A stretch of 64,000 bases of DNA from Ulva prolifera (lineage: Eukaryota; Chlorophyta; Ulvophyceae; Ulvales; Ulvaceae), in the NCBI GenBank assembly GCA_023078555.1, contig CM041199.1, positions 496,001-560,000 on the forward strand, in the 5' to 3' direction. Within the stretch, counting starts at the first letter, position 1; each line of letters begins with the position of its first letter. The translations under genes and the position numbers were made by a program. This document shows positions 48,927 to 60,303 of the stretch, in pieces. The notes below the pieces were generated by a model that saw only the letters and a program-made list of their open reading frames with translations, searched no databases and was not told where the DNA came from.

Positions 48927-51900
48927 ATGACGGATTCTGGAGCTATCGCTGGGCATGATCGAATTGAAGACCTGCTGCAGGTGCTAGTCTGCCCGTCGCT
49001 GACTCCCCTCCCTCGCATCCCGCATGCTGGACGGATGTGCAACGCACTTCAGAGTATTACTACCATTGGTCATAGATTATCTCCTACGTTGCTTTTAGCT
49101 GGTCTTTCGCCTCATGCATCGAGCTCTCGTGCTCCCTGATGGCATGTCATCCGTGCCATGCCACAAGCGATGTACCACTGGATCATCTCCCATCGACCGA
49201 GCACACCACGGCATGGCCACAGATTACAATATTTTTTGTGAGACTCCTAAGATAGCATCGTGACTGCATCATGCTGAACTATGCGCTGTGCTTTCAGGCC
49301 TCCCTGAAAGGTGATGAAGCATCTGAGGCTTTCCGAGTGATGTACGGAGGAAATGTCCCCAACACAACAGCAGACATCCCCGAGGCCATCGCAAAGCAAG
49401 CTATCGACAACGACTTTCACCTGCTTTCTACCACTATTTCCGCCAACCCAGAGCAGCTGCGGGCTCCACGGGTCACCCGCATTGGCCTCATCCAAAACAA
49501 ATGGCCAACGTCAACGACTGCGCCACTAGTGCAGCAGCGCGAAGCGATTCAAAGCCGAATCAGCACGATGGTGGAGTCAGCAGGTGCACTGGGTGTTCAA
49601 GTGCGCCCTCAGCAAGCCCAACATGGCTGTGCCCCCTCACAGCTGCACACGTCCCGTGCCATATGTACACTTGTTGATGCTCAGCAGATGCCCAGAGCAA
49701 CTACCTGGCTACCTGGCTAGAGTGCCGTATCAAATTGCAATCTGCCTGACCACGCGCATGTATGCAGGTGCTCTGCTTGCAGGAGGCCTGGCCGATGCCG
49801 TTTGCGTTCTGCACAAGAGAGAAAGCGCCATGGTGTGAGTTTGCGGAGGATGCCAGTACGCCTTCCACACACCGTCCTCAACCGCTCGCGATGCCTCCAC
49901 ATGTCTCTCTCTCATCATCACTGCCATAGCGCCTTTCCTCGCTGCCCCAGATGCGTGCATGGACTGACTGAACTGCCAGTCAGTCAGTATGTCGCTGTCA
50001 GTGTATATCTTCATGCACGAAACTGTACCGCTTTCGATTGGAAACGAGCACTGTCTACCACCATATCAAGCAACTCTCTGCTGTGGGCACACACATACAC
50101 CAAAGTCAATGCATCAGCGTCACCCCGGTAGACTGCAGGGCTAGGCCCTGTTGAGGGCCTGCCTGAGACCAGGACAGGGGGCATAGAACCTGAGAACCTG
50201 CCCGTGGCCCCGTATGTGACGGTTCTGCATTCTACGTATGGCTCCCCTTCTCTCCAGAGTTGTCAATGTCCAAACACGCAACACACGGTCATCTGCGTTT
50301 ATGTACACACGGCACTGCATGCATATACCCCCCATGCCGAACCCTGTGGGTGAAGGTATGGCGAGCAGAGCCAAATTCCCCACTGCATGTGAGGTTCACA
50401 CGCAGACTCCGGCCCGAGCACAGCCTTCCTCTTGCCGCTCGCCAAGAAGTTCCGCATGGTCATCGTCTCGCCGATCCTCGAGCGTGACGCGGAACACTCC
50501 GGAACGATCTGGAACACCGCCGTCGTGCTCGACGCGGACGGCACCGTGCTCGGCAAGCACCGCAAGAACCACATCCCCCGCGTCGGGGACTTCAACGAGA
50601 GCACGTACTACATGGAGGGCGACACAGGGCACCCCGTCTTTGAGACGGCGGCCGGGCGGATCGCGATCAACATCTGCTATGGCCGCCATCACCCGCTCAA
50701 CTGGATGGGCTTCGCGCTGAATGGGGCTGGTACGAGCCATGACGGACGGGGTGCCTGCGTTTTTTGGTGTGTTTGGGTGGTTGGATGGCACCCACGCATG
50801 AGTATGGGTGACCCTGAAGTGGGATGTGGCATGTGTGGAGGGCGGCGTGGTGTTGTGACGCGTCGGGTGACGTCCATCGAGCGCTACGTGCGTGTGGTTG
50901 TCGGGCAGTGTTGGGCGTTCCAGCCCGTCCACATGGTCCGGGACCCTGTCCGGGGGCGTGTGTTATGTTTTGGTTTTGGCAGTCGCAGGCGCATCGCCCT
51001 GCGATGGAGATCATCCTGCGCACGAAGATGCGGTGACGTGGCTGGGTGCTGCTGCAGAGATCATCTTCAACCCGTCGGCGACCGTCGGCGCGCTGTCAGA
51101 GCCCCTGTGGCCGCTCGAGGCGCGCAACGCGGCCGTCGCGAACGGCGTCTTCACTGCCGCCATCAACCGCGTCGGCACCGAGACGTTCCCAAACGCGTTC
51201 ACCTCGGGCGACGGCGGCGCCGCGCACGCCGACTTCGGCCACTTCTACGGGTCGTCGTATGTCGCGGCGCCGGACGGCCGCCGCACGGAGGGGCTGTCCC
51301 GGTGCCGGGACGGCCTGCTTGTGGTCGACTGTGACCTCAACCTTGTGCAGCAGGTGCGCTCCGTGTGGGGGCCGTTGTGTTGGCGGTCATGTCCGCGCCG
51401 CGGCTGCGCTGGGCGTGCCTCAACCTTGTGCAGCGGTGAAGCCACGCTGTGTGCGCTGGCCTGATGTGCCGCGCTTCCGACGTGTGCTCGCGCTTCAACC
51501 TTGTGTAGCATGTGCGGTTTGTGTGAGGGCCTTGGCTTCGGCGTGCATGGCCGTGCCACGACTGCGCAGCGCCGTGGTCATGCCGCAGCCTTGTTGGTAC
51601 GTGTGAGGCTGCCACTCAAGTAGCACTACATATGCATCCCATCCTCATCAGCTGACGTTCAATCCCCCGGGGTTGGCGTCTTTAGCTCGACACTTGTGCA
51701 GCAGGCGCGCTCCGTGTGCTGGCCACACAGCGGCTGTGCTGCGGCGGCAGAGTTTCCCTGTCGCGGTCTGTTGTGGCAGGGCCGAGTGGCCTGCAGGGGT
51801 CCCGCAAGAACATTGTACGTGCACCCATGCTGGGCAGGAGGCCCCCGCGCTTTGTCTCAGTTCCCCAGCAAGCCAAGGACAGCATCGCTACGACAGCATC

Positions 51901-52110
51901 ACGGTTTCTGCCTCAGAATGCAAGCCTGCATGCCACGAGCTGCTGTGCAATTGCACTGCGATGGGGTGGTGGGAGCGGACAGGGGGGCGGTGGGTGCAGG
52001 TGCGGGACAAGTGGGGCTTCCAGATGACCGGCCGCCACTCCATGTACGCCAAGCTGCTCGCCGACTACTGCTCGCCATCCTTCCAGCCTCAAATAATCCG
52101 GAAGGCATGA
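48927..52110 (+). CDS. UPB1: Beta-ureidopropionase (N-carbamoyl-beta-alanine amidohydrolase), 6 exons, complete
   Basis: Exons: 48927-48980, 49298-49600, 49768-49855, 50406-50729, 51058-51353, 52000-52110. All phases agree; 1176 nt, 391 residues (human UPB1 is 384). The match to the human protein runs the whole length: [29 protein letters not shown] with the catalytic Glu; [37 protein letters not shown] with the catalytic Lys; [13 protein letters not shown] with the catalytic Cys; [54 protein letters not shown]; and the C-terminal [18 protein letters not shown]. It is a carbon-nitrogen hydrolase that performs the third step of reductive pyrimidine breakdown, releasing beta-alanine, ammonia and carbon dioxide, usually in the cytosol. 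The ATG at 48927 is preceded by AAA and lies in frame with the first exon. Confidence 0.96.
51338..51722 (+). repeat. Degenerate minisatellite repeating the exon 5/intron 5 border of UPB1
   Basis: The end of exon 5, CCTCAACCTTGTGCAGCAG, and the first intron bases GTGCGCTCCGTGTG are echoed at about 51419-51460, 51493-51520 and 51690-51721, with spacings of about 79, 73 and 193 bases. Confidence 0.75.
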
Positions 52111-54411
52111 GCTCGCTGTGGCTGGTCGGGCGTCCCAGTGCAAGATGCCGCAGCCCACACCGTGATGTATGACCAAAGCAGCGAAGCAACTGTGAGGCAT
52201 ACTCGTTGCCTTGTCGTCCTCAGTGATAGTGCCAGCGCAACCGCAGACGATCACGCAGATTGGAGGCAGGCCTGTGCTGCGGTTCTGCCAGGAGCGCTCC
52301 TTATGCACGTTCAGGGGTGCAGCGAACGGCCCGGGGCCACATGCATGGGTGCTTGAAAGCGCGTCATCACCCAGGGCCGAGGACGATGTGGGAAGTCCAT
52401 CTTGCCAATACACGGATCGAGAGAGTGCTCCGTGTTTGTATATGCCAGCGTCACGAAGGGCGGGACTGCGGCGGCTACTTCAGATCTTGAGATGCATTAG
52501 AGCATAGCTCTTATGCAGTGATATGGGTTCCACAGTGATATGGGTTTGCGCCATGGTATGTTGCCATGGTATGTTGAACTCAGGGCGCGACCGAGCGGCA
52601 ACTCGATCGTCTCGTCTACTCCAGAGTTTGTACATTTCATGGTTGGAGCTGAGCCATACCCGCACAGCGTGTACATGATGCACAGGCAGCGGGCACGTGA
52701 GTGCAGGCAGCTGATATGGTGCCGCCCAGCCCAGGTCAGGGCGGAGCTGTTGTCCACCTCACAGGAAGCTCTCTGGCGATTGCTTGAAGGAGGGTTTTAG
52801 GACGTACCTCTGCTTTCCCCTGATGTGCAGTTGCCCAAGCGATGAGGCAGGTCTCTGCTGCAGCGTTTGATCGTGGTGCACTGTACTCACTGCAACACAT
52901 GCATGTGACACCTGATTCTACTGTCTGGCCGTTAGCCATAGACTGACAACACCTGCTGCGGGACGAGGACAGCGCTGTTTGAGGTGTGGCCCCACTGTGC
53001 CCAGAGTATCGGACACTACATCATCAGAAACTTAGGTAAGCACGCGATTGCTGCTGTATCATGAGCTCACGAGTATGGCAAGTGTAAGGACACGAGCTGC
53101 AACATTCACGTGGAAGCGTGGTCTCTCCCAAGAAAGGCAGCGCTTGTGTGGGACGTTGCACGGGAGGTACAGAAGCTAGTTGTGGGGCTGTGTGGAGGTC
53201 AGTGCGGGGAGTGGGAGTGAGCAGGCGGCTCAAGCGGGGCACGTGCGGGCGATGGACAGTATGAGGCACTCACAGCAGCACCCAAAACGCCTTGAACCAG
53301 CACACAGAGGTAAGAACGACACTGGCCACATGCACATTTGCATAGCAGCACAAAGCACTTGCTTCAGCTGTGAACACAGGCGCGTCTTGAGACAACAGGT
53401 GCGGCGTGTGATGTGAAGCTTGCTTACATGTGTCGGGCGCTGATAGGGCTCCAAGCAAGGTTCCCAAAAACTGGCGCTGTGAGGCAGGAACGGCACAGAG
53501 CTTGCAGCGCAAGCTCAGTCCCGACGACAGCATCTATGGGGATCTGTCTTTACTTAGCAGCAGTCTTGGCGCTGGAGAGCTTCATGACCTGCACAGTCCA
53601 CCAGGGTGATGTGGTATCTCAGAGATAGTGAGATAGTGTAGAGCCTGAGGTGTCAGACCTCGACCTACTGAGGTTAGCTGCCTACCGATACAACGGGAGT
53701 CGTGCACTGAGTGCTGAACGTAGTGGATTAGAGCTACGATTACTGTGCCATGATAAAAGATCTTGTACACAGTCAGACTTTGAACAGTTTGTAAACACAA
53801 CAAGACAGCAACGATCCTCTTCAGGTGTCAACACGATGAGCACATTGTCCACACAATCAGCACATTGGCGGTGCCACATGGTGCCACAACGTGGCCTCCC
53901 ATGGCATCGCCGAAACAGCGAGCATTCCTTGCCTGGATGCAGACGTCACAGACTGTCCACAGAGACGCTGCATCAACTTCAAGTGCGAGTTGTGGGACTG
54001 TCACGTCAGCACTCGGTACTGTGATGTCACGATGCAAGAATGACAGGGCAGAATGGGTAGAAGATCCAGGTGAATTGCATGTAGCCGGCTTTTGTATGCT
54101 GGAGAGGTATACTTCGTGCTCGCTCGGGGGTTGAAGCACAGCGAAAGCCCGATCAGCCACACAATGCCACGGATCTTTGGGTGAGCATGTTGCAAATCGA
54201 TACAATGATGATCGGTAGTGATGACAGGGCACTTGCACACACAAGTGATCCAACCTGTGTCACCATTCCGTAGCAGCACAAACCCAGGTGCCTGTGATGT
54301 CCCACATGGCCCGGCAGTCAGACTTTGACGAACAGCGCTGCTGTCCAGGGCAATGTTGAGGAGAAAGCAACTGGGAACTAGAGTACTGTCGTGAGGTGTC
54401 ATGAGGACCAA
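52111..54411. other. 2.3 kb without a recognised gene
   Basis: Lies between UPB1 and eL34, tail-to-tail, and so includes both 3' UTRs. Local duplications such as ATGGTATGTTGCC near 52551-52575 and GAGATAGT near 53620 are present. No domain was recognised in any frame. Confidence 0.55.
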
Positions 54412-55055
54412 CTACTGCATGGCTATACTGCCACGGGACCGAACTAGTATGCATGTACACGTGTGCGATCACAGAACACACCTTCTTGACGATCTTCTGC
54501 TCCTCGACAAGGAAAGCCCGCATGATACGCTCACGGACCACCTTGTGTGACAAGCACCCACCGTAAATACGGTTGACTGATTTCTGCCTCTTGGACATAC
54601 GCTTGTTGCTGTACTCTGAAGGCCTGAGGGCCTTAATACCCGCGAGGCGCTGACCAGTCACCGCACATTTGGGGTAGGATGCCTTCTTTGTGCGGTACTG
54701 TACCACAAGTCGGCCACCTGCATGATGGAAGCGACCACATCGCGAGAGCACGTTCGTACCAGATCTCCCTATCTGTCGGCCTTTGCGGCCAATGGCTTCG
54801 CTGAAAACACTTATTTACAGTCATACACGACGTGTCTGCTGATTGTGCGGGCGCTCGGGGCCAGCAAACTGTGCACCAGTCCTCCGTCCTACGCAAGTGG
54901 GAAGAGGCCACGAGCTAGCCCATGTCAAGCGGGGCACAGATACAGGATAATAACCAGATAATCAGTGCATACGCACCTGGAGTCTTGACGACCCTGGTCT
55001 TGTTCGACCGGGTGGCGTAGCAGTGCCTTCTGCGGTACGTCAGTCGCTGCGCCAT
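54412..55055 (-). CDS. RPL34: 60S ribosomal protein eL34 (RPL34)
   Basis: Exon 1 55055-54977 encodes [20 protein letters not shown] and RVVKTPG; exon 2 54717-54482 continues [20 protein letters not shown] to [13 protein letters not shown], joined at phase 1 (G|GT). The match to eL34 is clear along the whole chain ([20 protein letters not shown] and IKRAFLIEEQKIVVKV in animals). The protein is a component of the large subunit. The second zinc-type Cys pair of eL34 (CAKC in animals) appears here as LSHK, and the first is reduced to one Cys, so the zinc site is lost as in several other lineages. The 3' end is not settled: the next AG acceptor is followed at once by TAG (54414-54412), which would give 105 residues, about ten short of the usual tail. 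The end coordinate assumes this. Confidence 0.88.
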
Positions 55056-57416
55056 CTTGTCAACTTCGACACAATGGAAAGGGATGCTTACCTTGTTCTT
55101 GCTACCATTTGTTGCTCGTAATTTTTGCTCTTCGACACGAGGACCCGATCGCGATGAGTTTCTTCGGCGGCGGCGCTTTGACAGTAGGGGGCCTGACAAT
55201 GCATGTTGCGTGTTTCAGCTCGCGCCCGACTAACACAAGTCCTTTAAAACAGTCATGCGTCAACAGCGATACTGAACTGAATAGTTCACCCGGCTCACGT
55301 GTTAGTCAAGTGCACTCCCGTTGGCACACTCCTTGCCCATAATGTCGTCCTGCACAAGTCCCTTCTTTCGCGACCAACGTTTCATCATGCTACCTGCATA
55401 ACACTTCACGACCGTCTACGGCTTGCGGGCTTCACTGTTTCATCTACATCTTGATACGCTAGACATGGTCACTCGCCGGTTTCTCCCGTCGTTTGTGCAG
55501 CTTGCGGCGTTCCCATCTATGTATGGTCGCCCTCCCAAATGTGGAAGCGCCGATATTCGCATAGCCATATCTCTGCACCAGGCGACGACGCACATAGCCT
55601 TTTAAGGTCAGGCATGGTGTGAGGGCTGTTTCGGGCTTTCGAGGACGGAACGGAGAGCAGTGATCTGGGTGTCTGGCACAATGTCGACAGCGACATCAGT
55701 GTACAACCCCGCAGATGGCACAGCCACCAGCGATTGGGTGACTAGCTTTCTTCCTGCCTCACTTGATCGACGTGAGGTTTCAGATTTGAGTGTTGATGTC
55801 ACTGGCAAATGTAGCAGTGCAGAGGCCTAAACAGATGTCTGTCCAGCTGGGATCCAGTGCCACTGTGGTCTGTTTTTCTGCCAGTGACACAGGTACACAT
55901 ACTTACCGCTGGCGCTGAATCATGTACATTCTGTGAGACCCTGCGACGCCTCTTGGCCAACCATGGCACAGCTAATTCATGGTTGCAACGGTGACACTGA
56001 ACGTCTTGGTGGAGTATTGGTACAAGCAGCCAGCCGCATAGCAGCGCTAACGCAAGGATGTACGCAACACTTGCACACCACAGCAATTACAGCCAAAGAA
56101 TCACTGTTGGTGCGTGGCATGGGAAACAGGCCCTGGCTGAAACTGACAGCATCCATTGCAGGTGGCCAGAAGCATGCTGTTTGCACCAGCTGTGCTGTTC
56201 GGGCACTCAAACACAGTCAAACTGAGAAGCGACAGAGAAGCATTTCGCTCTGCGCTATTGTTACAATGCATGCCCGTGCCAGCCCCATGTCTCTGGACTT
56301 GGCCAACAAGCACATGAACAATGCAACTACAGCATATCACGCGTTCACAAATGAACTCTCTTCATGGCCGCAACAATACAATGCAAAAGAACCGACAGAT
56401 GCCACAGCAGGTGCACCAAAACTTGCTACTTGATGGAAGTATGTACTCACACCATGACCGCCTCTGTCGATCGCAGCAACAGCCGGCCTCAGCACTGGGA
56501 TCAACTTTACGTGCAGTATGTCAACTACAATGCTCCAGAGGACACAAAAACTCTTCAGCATCTGCTTGCATACGGAAAATGCTGCCACACACAGACAGAA
56601 GACATCACAGTCTCAAGCCTGCCCGCAGAGCGTTGTGATGATACCGCTGACCGCCCAAGCACAGCAACTTGGCCGCAACCAGAAACCTCATCGCCTCAAA
56701 GAGCAGCCACACAAGTGTCAATGCTCGCTCGCGCCAACCCCCTGCGCGGAACTGGCAAGCGCAACGCTGAGCTTGGCGACTGCCAGTGCCGGAGAAGTCG
56801 TTCAAGACACGCATGATCTCGAGTCACGGTTTCTTCTTGAAATGTCAGAATGACCGGCGGCTCCCATCACCGCAGGAGGTAGTAGCACCCACAATGTGAG
56901 CCGCCAAAGCCAGGCAGGGGCAGCTCACGTCTGCTCTCTGCGCATGGCAGCAGAAAGGGGCGCCCTCAGCTGGCGTACGTCCATCGCGCTCTGAGGAGTA
57001 GCCCCACCGCTGCCGCCACCGCTTCACCAGTGTCATGCACAAACACCTTCATGCATACACATTCTTCTTGTCATGCAGGCGCTAGTGACGCTGCCTGCCG
57101 TTCTGCCTTGCTCCTCTACCACATACCGCGTCTCATGCGAGCCTTCGATTCAAGAGCCAGCCTACCCGGTTGACAGCATGGTGCACTTTTCACGCTGTCC
57201 CACACCATGTTACCCCACCACGCCGCCCAACGGTACATCGCTACACCGCAACCCCCAACACACACGCTCGCAAGCACCCACGGGCCCACACACGCGCTGC
57301 TGTGCTCGCGCATTGCCCTGGCGGTGCCACCGACCTCTCTGATTTCGTCCTTGGCGTAAACACACACGCGCTGCCCTCTGAGGCGAACACGCATACCTCG
57401 AGAGAGACACAAGCCG
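55056..57416. other. 2.4 kb without a recognised gene
   Basis: Promoter of eL34 on the left and 3' region of the TLD gene on the right. Plus-strand frames at 55933-56433 and 56364-56853 have fairly natural composition (for example NKHMNNATTAYHAFTNELSS) but no recognised domain. A family S repeat lies at 57311-57366, 51 bases beyond the TLD stop. Confidence 0.5.
57311..57366 (-). repeat. Short dispersed repeat family S, copy 7 (minus strand)
   Basis: Minus strand reads GTTTACGCCAAGGACGAAAT, then CAGAGAGGTCGGTGGCACCG, then CCAGGGCAAT, matching copies 1 and 4 closely in the GTGGCACCGCCAGGGC half. Confidence 0.6.
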
Positions 57417-60303
57417 TCACACGCGCAGCTGCTGCTTGTACTCCTCCGGCACATCCTCCCGGAAGCCCGCGCTGTAGGCCGTGCGGCCCGTGATGCCGAG
57501 GAAGGCGAGCTCCCGCTGGTGCGCCTCCAGCACACTCGCGTCGCCGGCCGCCGCCGCCGCCACGGCGCGCGCGCCCACCGCCGCCGGGCTCAACGCCCAG
57601 CACTCCACCTCGGCCACCTCGAAGCTACCCTCCCCCTCCTCAGAGGCCGCGGACGGCGCGGCGGCGGGGGCGAGCGGGGGGTTTGTGAAGGAGACGGTGG
57701 CGCGGCTGTGGCCGGTGGAGAGGTCGTCAGAGAGGAAGAGGGCTTGCGCGCGCTGGATGCCGCCAATGCCGACGCCGTTTGGCAGGAACTGCGCGCACGC
57801 ATGCATGTCAATCGCCCGAAGCAACGACTGGTGTATAGACCCTGCGCGCGTAGAGCACGACCAAGCTGTGTTGGTGGGCGTGTACAGCTATCAGAGCTCC
57901 ACATGCATGCATGTGTGTCCAGATGCATGCACCTGTTGACTCACAAGCTGGGTTACACAAGAGATGGGTCAGGCGAGGAGACATTCAGCACCTATACTGC
58001 TGCGGTACGTTCCGCCTAGACACTGTCAATGTGCGGTAAGGATATGGCTCAGTACACCTGGACATTCTTTTACTTTACTGCAGGCTGGTGCGAGCCGCTG
58101 GGTAGGTGCTGCGCGCATGCATGCACAGAGATGCTGGCCGCACAAAAAAGCACAGCGAGCACAGATGCCCTCGAGACCGCTTGCGGTTGCGCCATGGCAG
58201 AGCGCAACCTCTAGGCCGCTGAACAACATACATGCGCGGCGGCGCTGCTGGCCACGCGGGCTCTCTGCATGCAATAAAACCCAGCGGCTCATGCCGTGCA
58301 TGCGGTGAAATGCACAACAGCAACACTGTCATGCATGGAGAAAACAATCGAATGTTTTTGAGAAGCCAGCTTGCACAATATGCTGGCTGCTGTGGCCGCC
58401 TCAGGCATCGCGGCGCAGGGGAGCAGGGGAGCACACCGAGCTGCGGCGGCAGCACCACTGAACAGAGTTGGTGTGCCCGGAGGCCCGGAAGACCGCGGCG
58501 TGCGGTGCGAGCTGGAACACAAACGCCTTGAGGCCCTCGTCCCCATAAAAATCCCCGTGCTCCGTCCAGCCCTCCGGCGCGTATGCGCCAAACACGGCGC
58601 CGCCGGTGTCGCGCACGACGAGGAGCGTCGGCCCGAGGCCCCCCGCGGCCTCCAGGAAGCGGTTCATCGACCAGCCGTCCTCGCTTGCGCAGAAGACGCG
58701 CAGCCACGCGGTGAGGCACGCGCCCTCGAGCTCGCCGGCGAGAAGCCACGTCCACTCGGGCTGCACAGCGGCGGCGAGGCTCGGGAGTGTGCGTGTGCGT
58801 GTGGGTGCGGGTGCGAGTATGGACATGCATGTGCGTGTGAGGCTCGGGAGTGTGCGTGTGGGTGCGAGTGTGGACATGCATGTGCGTGGCGCGCCGAGTT
58901 CAGGCAGCTCCGGGGAGTCGGATGGGCACAACGCCTGGAATGTTCCCGCCGAAAACGGCAGGAGGTGGGCGGGAGTGTGCATGGCCTGGCTGCTCTTTGG
59001 GGAGGCTGTTGTGCGCACAGCTGGGCGCTACCGTTGCGGGGGTGGGCGAATGGGAGCGGAGCGGCTCCCACATCGCTTGCATCGGCGGGCTTACGTGAAG
59101 CAGCCGCAGGAGCACTGGAGCGCCCTCTACCTGGGAGGCATGGTAGCATAGCGTGTCGCACGCTTGCATTGCGCTGTGGAAAGGTATACGGGCGTTGAGC
59201 AAACAGCATGTCGAGCGACAAAGCATTGTGAGACTGCTCGGGATGACTACAGTGGTCAAAGCGCTGAAGGTGCCAAAAATGGATGGCAAGTGCTGGCACA
59301 CGGCCGAAGAGAGGCGAGCTGTGTGAGCTCGCTGACTGTGGCAGTCGCTGGCATGGATGGGGGGGGGAGATGGAAAGGTGTGTCGCTGGTGGGGCTACGT
59401 TGGTTCCACAGGCGAGATGGAAAGGTGTGTCGCTGCTGGGGCTACGTTTTGGATGCGCTTAAAAGTTCACACTGAAGAATTCACGGTAGGGAAACTGCAA
59501 GAGCTGAACATTAAGATTGCGCAGTGGAGAAGTTGCAAGAACGGACTGAGAGGAGGTCGGGCGTCTCGGGCGCAGTTGCGGGGTTGGTCGATGGGGAAGA
59601 TGGCCCCTCAGTTGAGGTAGCGCCGGCTGTGAGCACGTGCATTTTTGGAGGTGGGATCCATGGCAGGCTGGATGCATCCGCGAGCAGCTTCTGCATGAGC
59701 TTCAGCAAGGCTGGGCACCTCTCGAATAGGTCGGTGATGGCGTCCTCTGGCTCCGTGGAGCCATCTTGTGTAGGCTTTACCATGGCTGTTGCCACTGCGG
59801 TTGCTGCCTCCCGGCTGCAGGCAGGCGTACCTCCTGCAGCAAACTGCCGGGCCATAGCGTCAGCTCAGTGATATACTCGGTGTGCCACACCGGCTTGACT
59901 CATGGCACTTTCACAGGCACAGATGCCGTGATCTCACCTGCACGATGTCGACCAGAGCGTCCACGTCCAATTGACCGTGGCTTTTCAACAGTATGTTCCG
60001 GCAGTATGTCAATGCATCTTCGCTGTATCTTTGCTCTAGCACTACGCGGGCGTTGAGGAAATCGGCAAAGTTGAGCTCGTCTTCTGAATCTCCGTGGCTG
60101 CATTCACGCACGATGCAGCGCTGCAGATGCTCGCTCAGCTCTTCTGCGTTAAGAACTTTGAACAGCGTATGCCTCGCAATCGGATCAGGTCCTAGCGCAT
60201 CCCTGAACTCTTTGATCTGGCGGTTGGTGAAGTACCCAGTTGCGAGGGCGCTGAGCTGTCGGTTCAGCGCCCGACGCTTCCGTCTGGATGCCACGATACC
60301 CAT
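57417..60303 (-). CDS. TLD-domain protein, MEAK7/TLDC1-like, with N-terminal myristoylation signal
   Basis: Recognised exons (minus): 60303-59938 (MGIVASRRKRRALNRQLSAL..., 122 codons), one near 59843-59590 (AITDLFERCPALLKLMQKLL), 58760-58464 and 57788-57417 (stop). The TLD domain spans the last two: MNRFLEAAGGLGPTLLVVRD, VFGAYAPEGWTEHGDFYGDE, KAFVFQLAPHAAVFRASGHTN, then FLPNGVGIGG, ALFLSDDLSTGHSRATVSFT and FEVAEVECWAL. The Gly2 start with a basic patch suggests N-myristoylation and membrane attachment, and the first exon resembles the helical EF-hand-like region of MEAK7. TLD proteins act in oxidative-stress protection, mTOR-linked lysosomal signalling and V-ATPase binding in other eukaryotes; which applies here is unknown. 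The exon(s) between 59.6 and 58.8 kb, in a region with a TLD-proximal minisatellite, are not resolved. The last junction (AACTCT|GTTCAG donor) was chosen by homology. Confidence 0.75.
58773..58889. repeat. Minisatellite upstream of the TLD exon
   Basis: Two long units of GAGGCTCGGGAGTGTGCGTG ... TGGACATGCATGTGCGT in the intron just before the 58760-58464 exon, made of GTGTGCGTGTGGGTGCGAG words. Confidence 0.9.
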
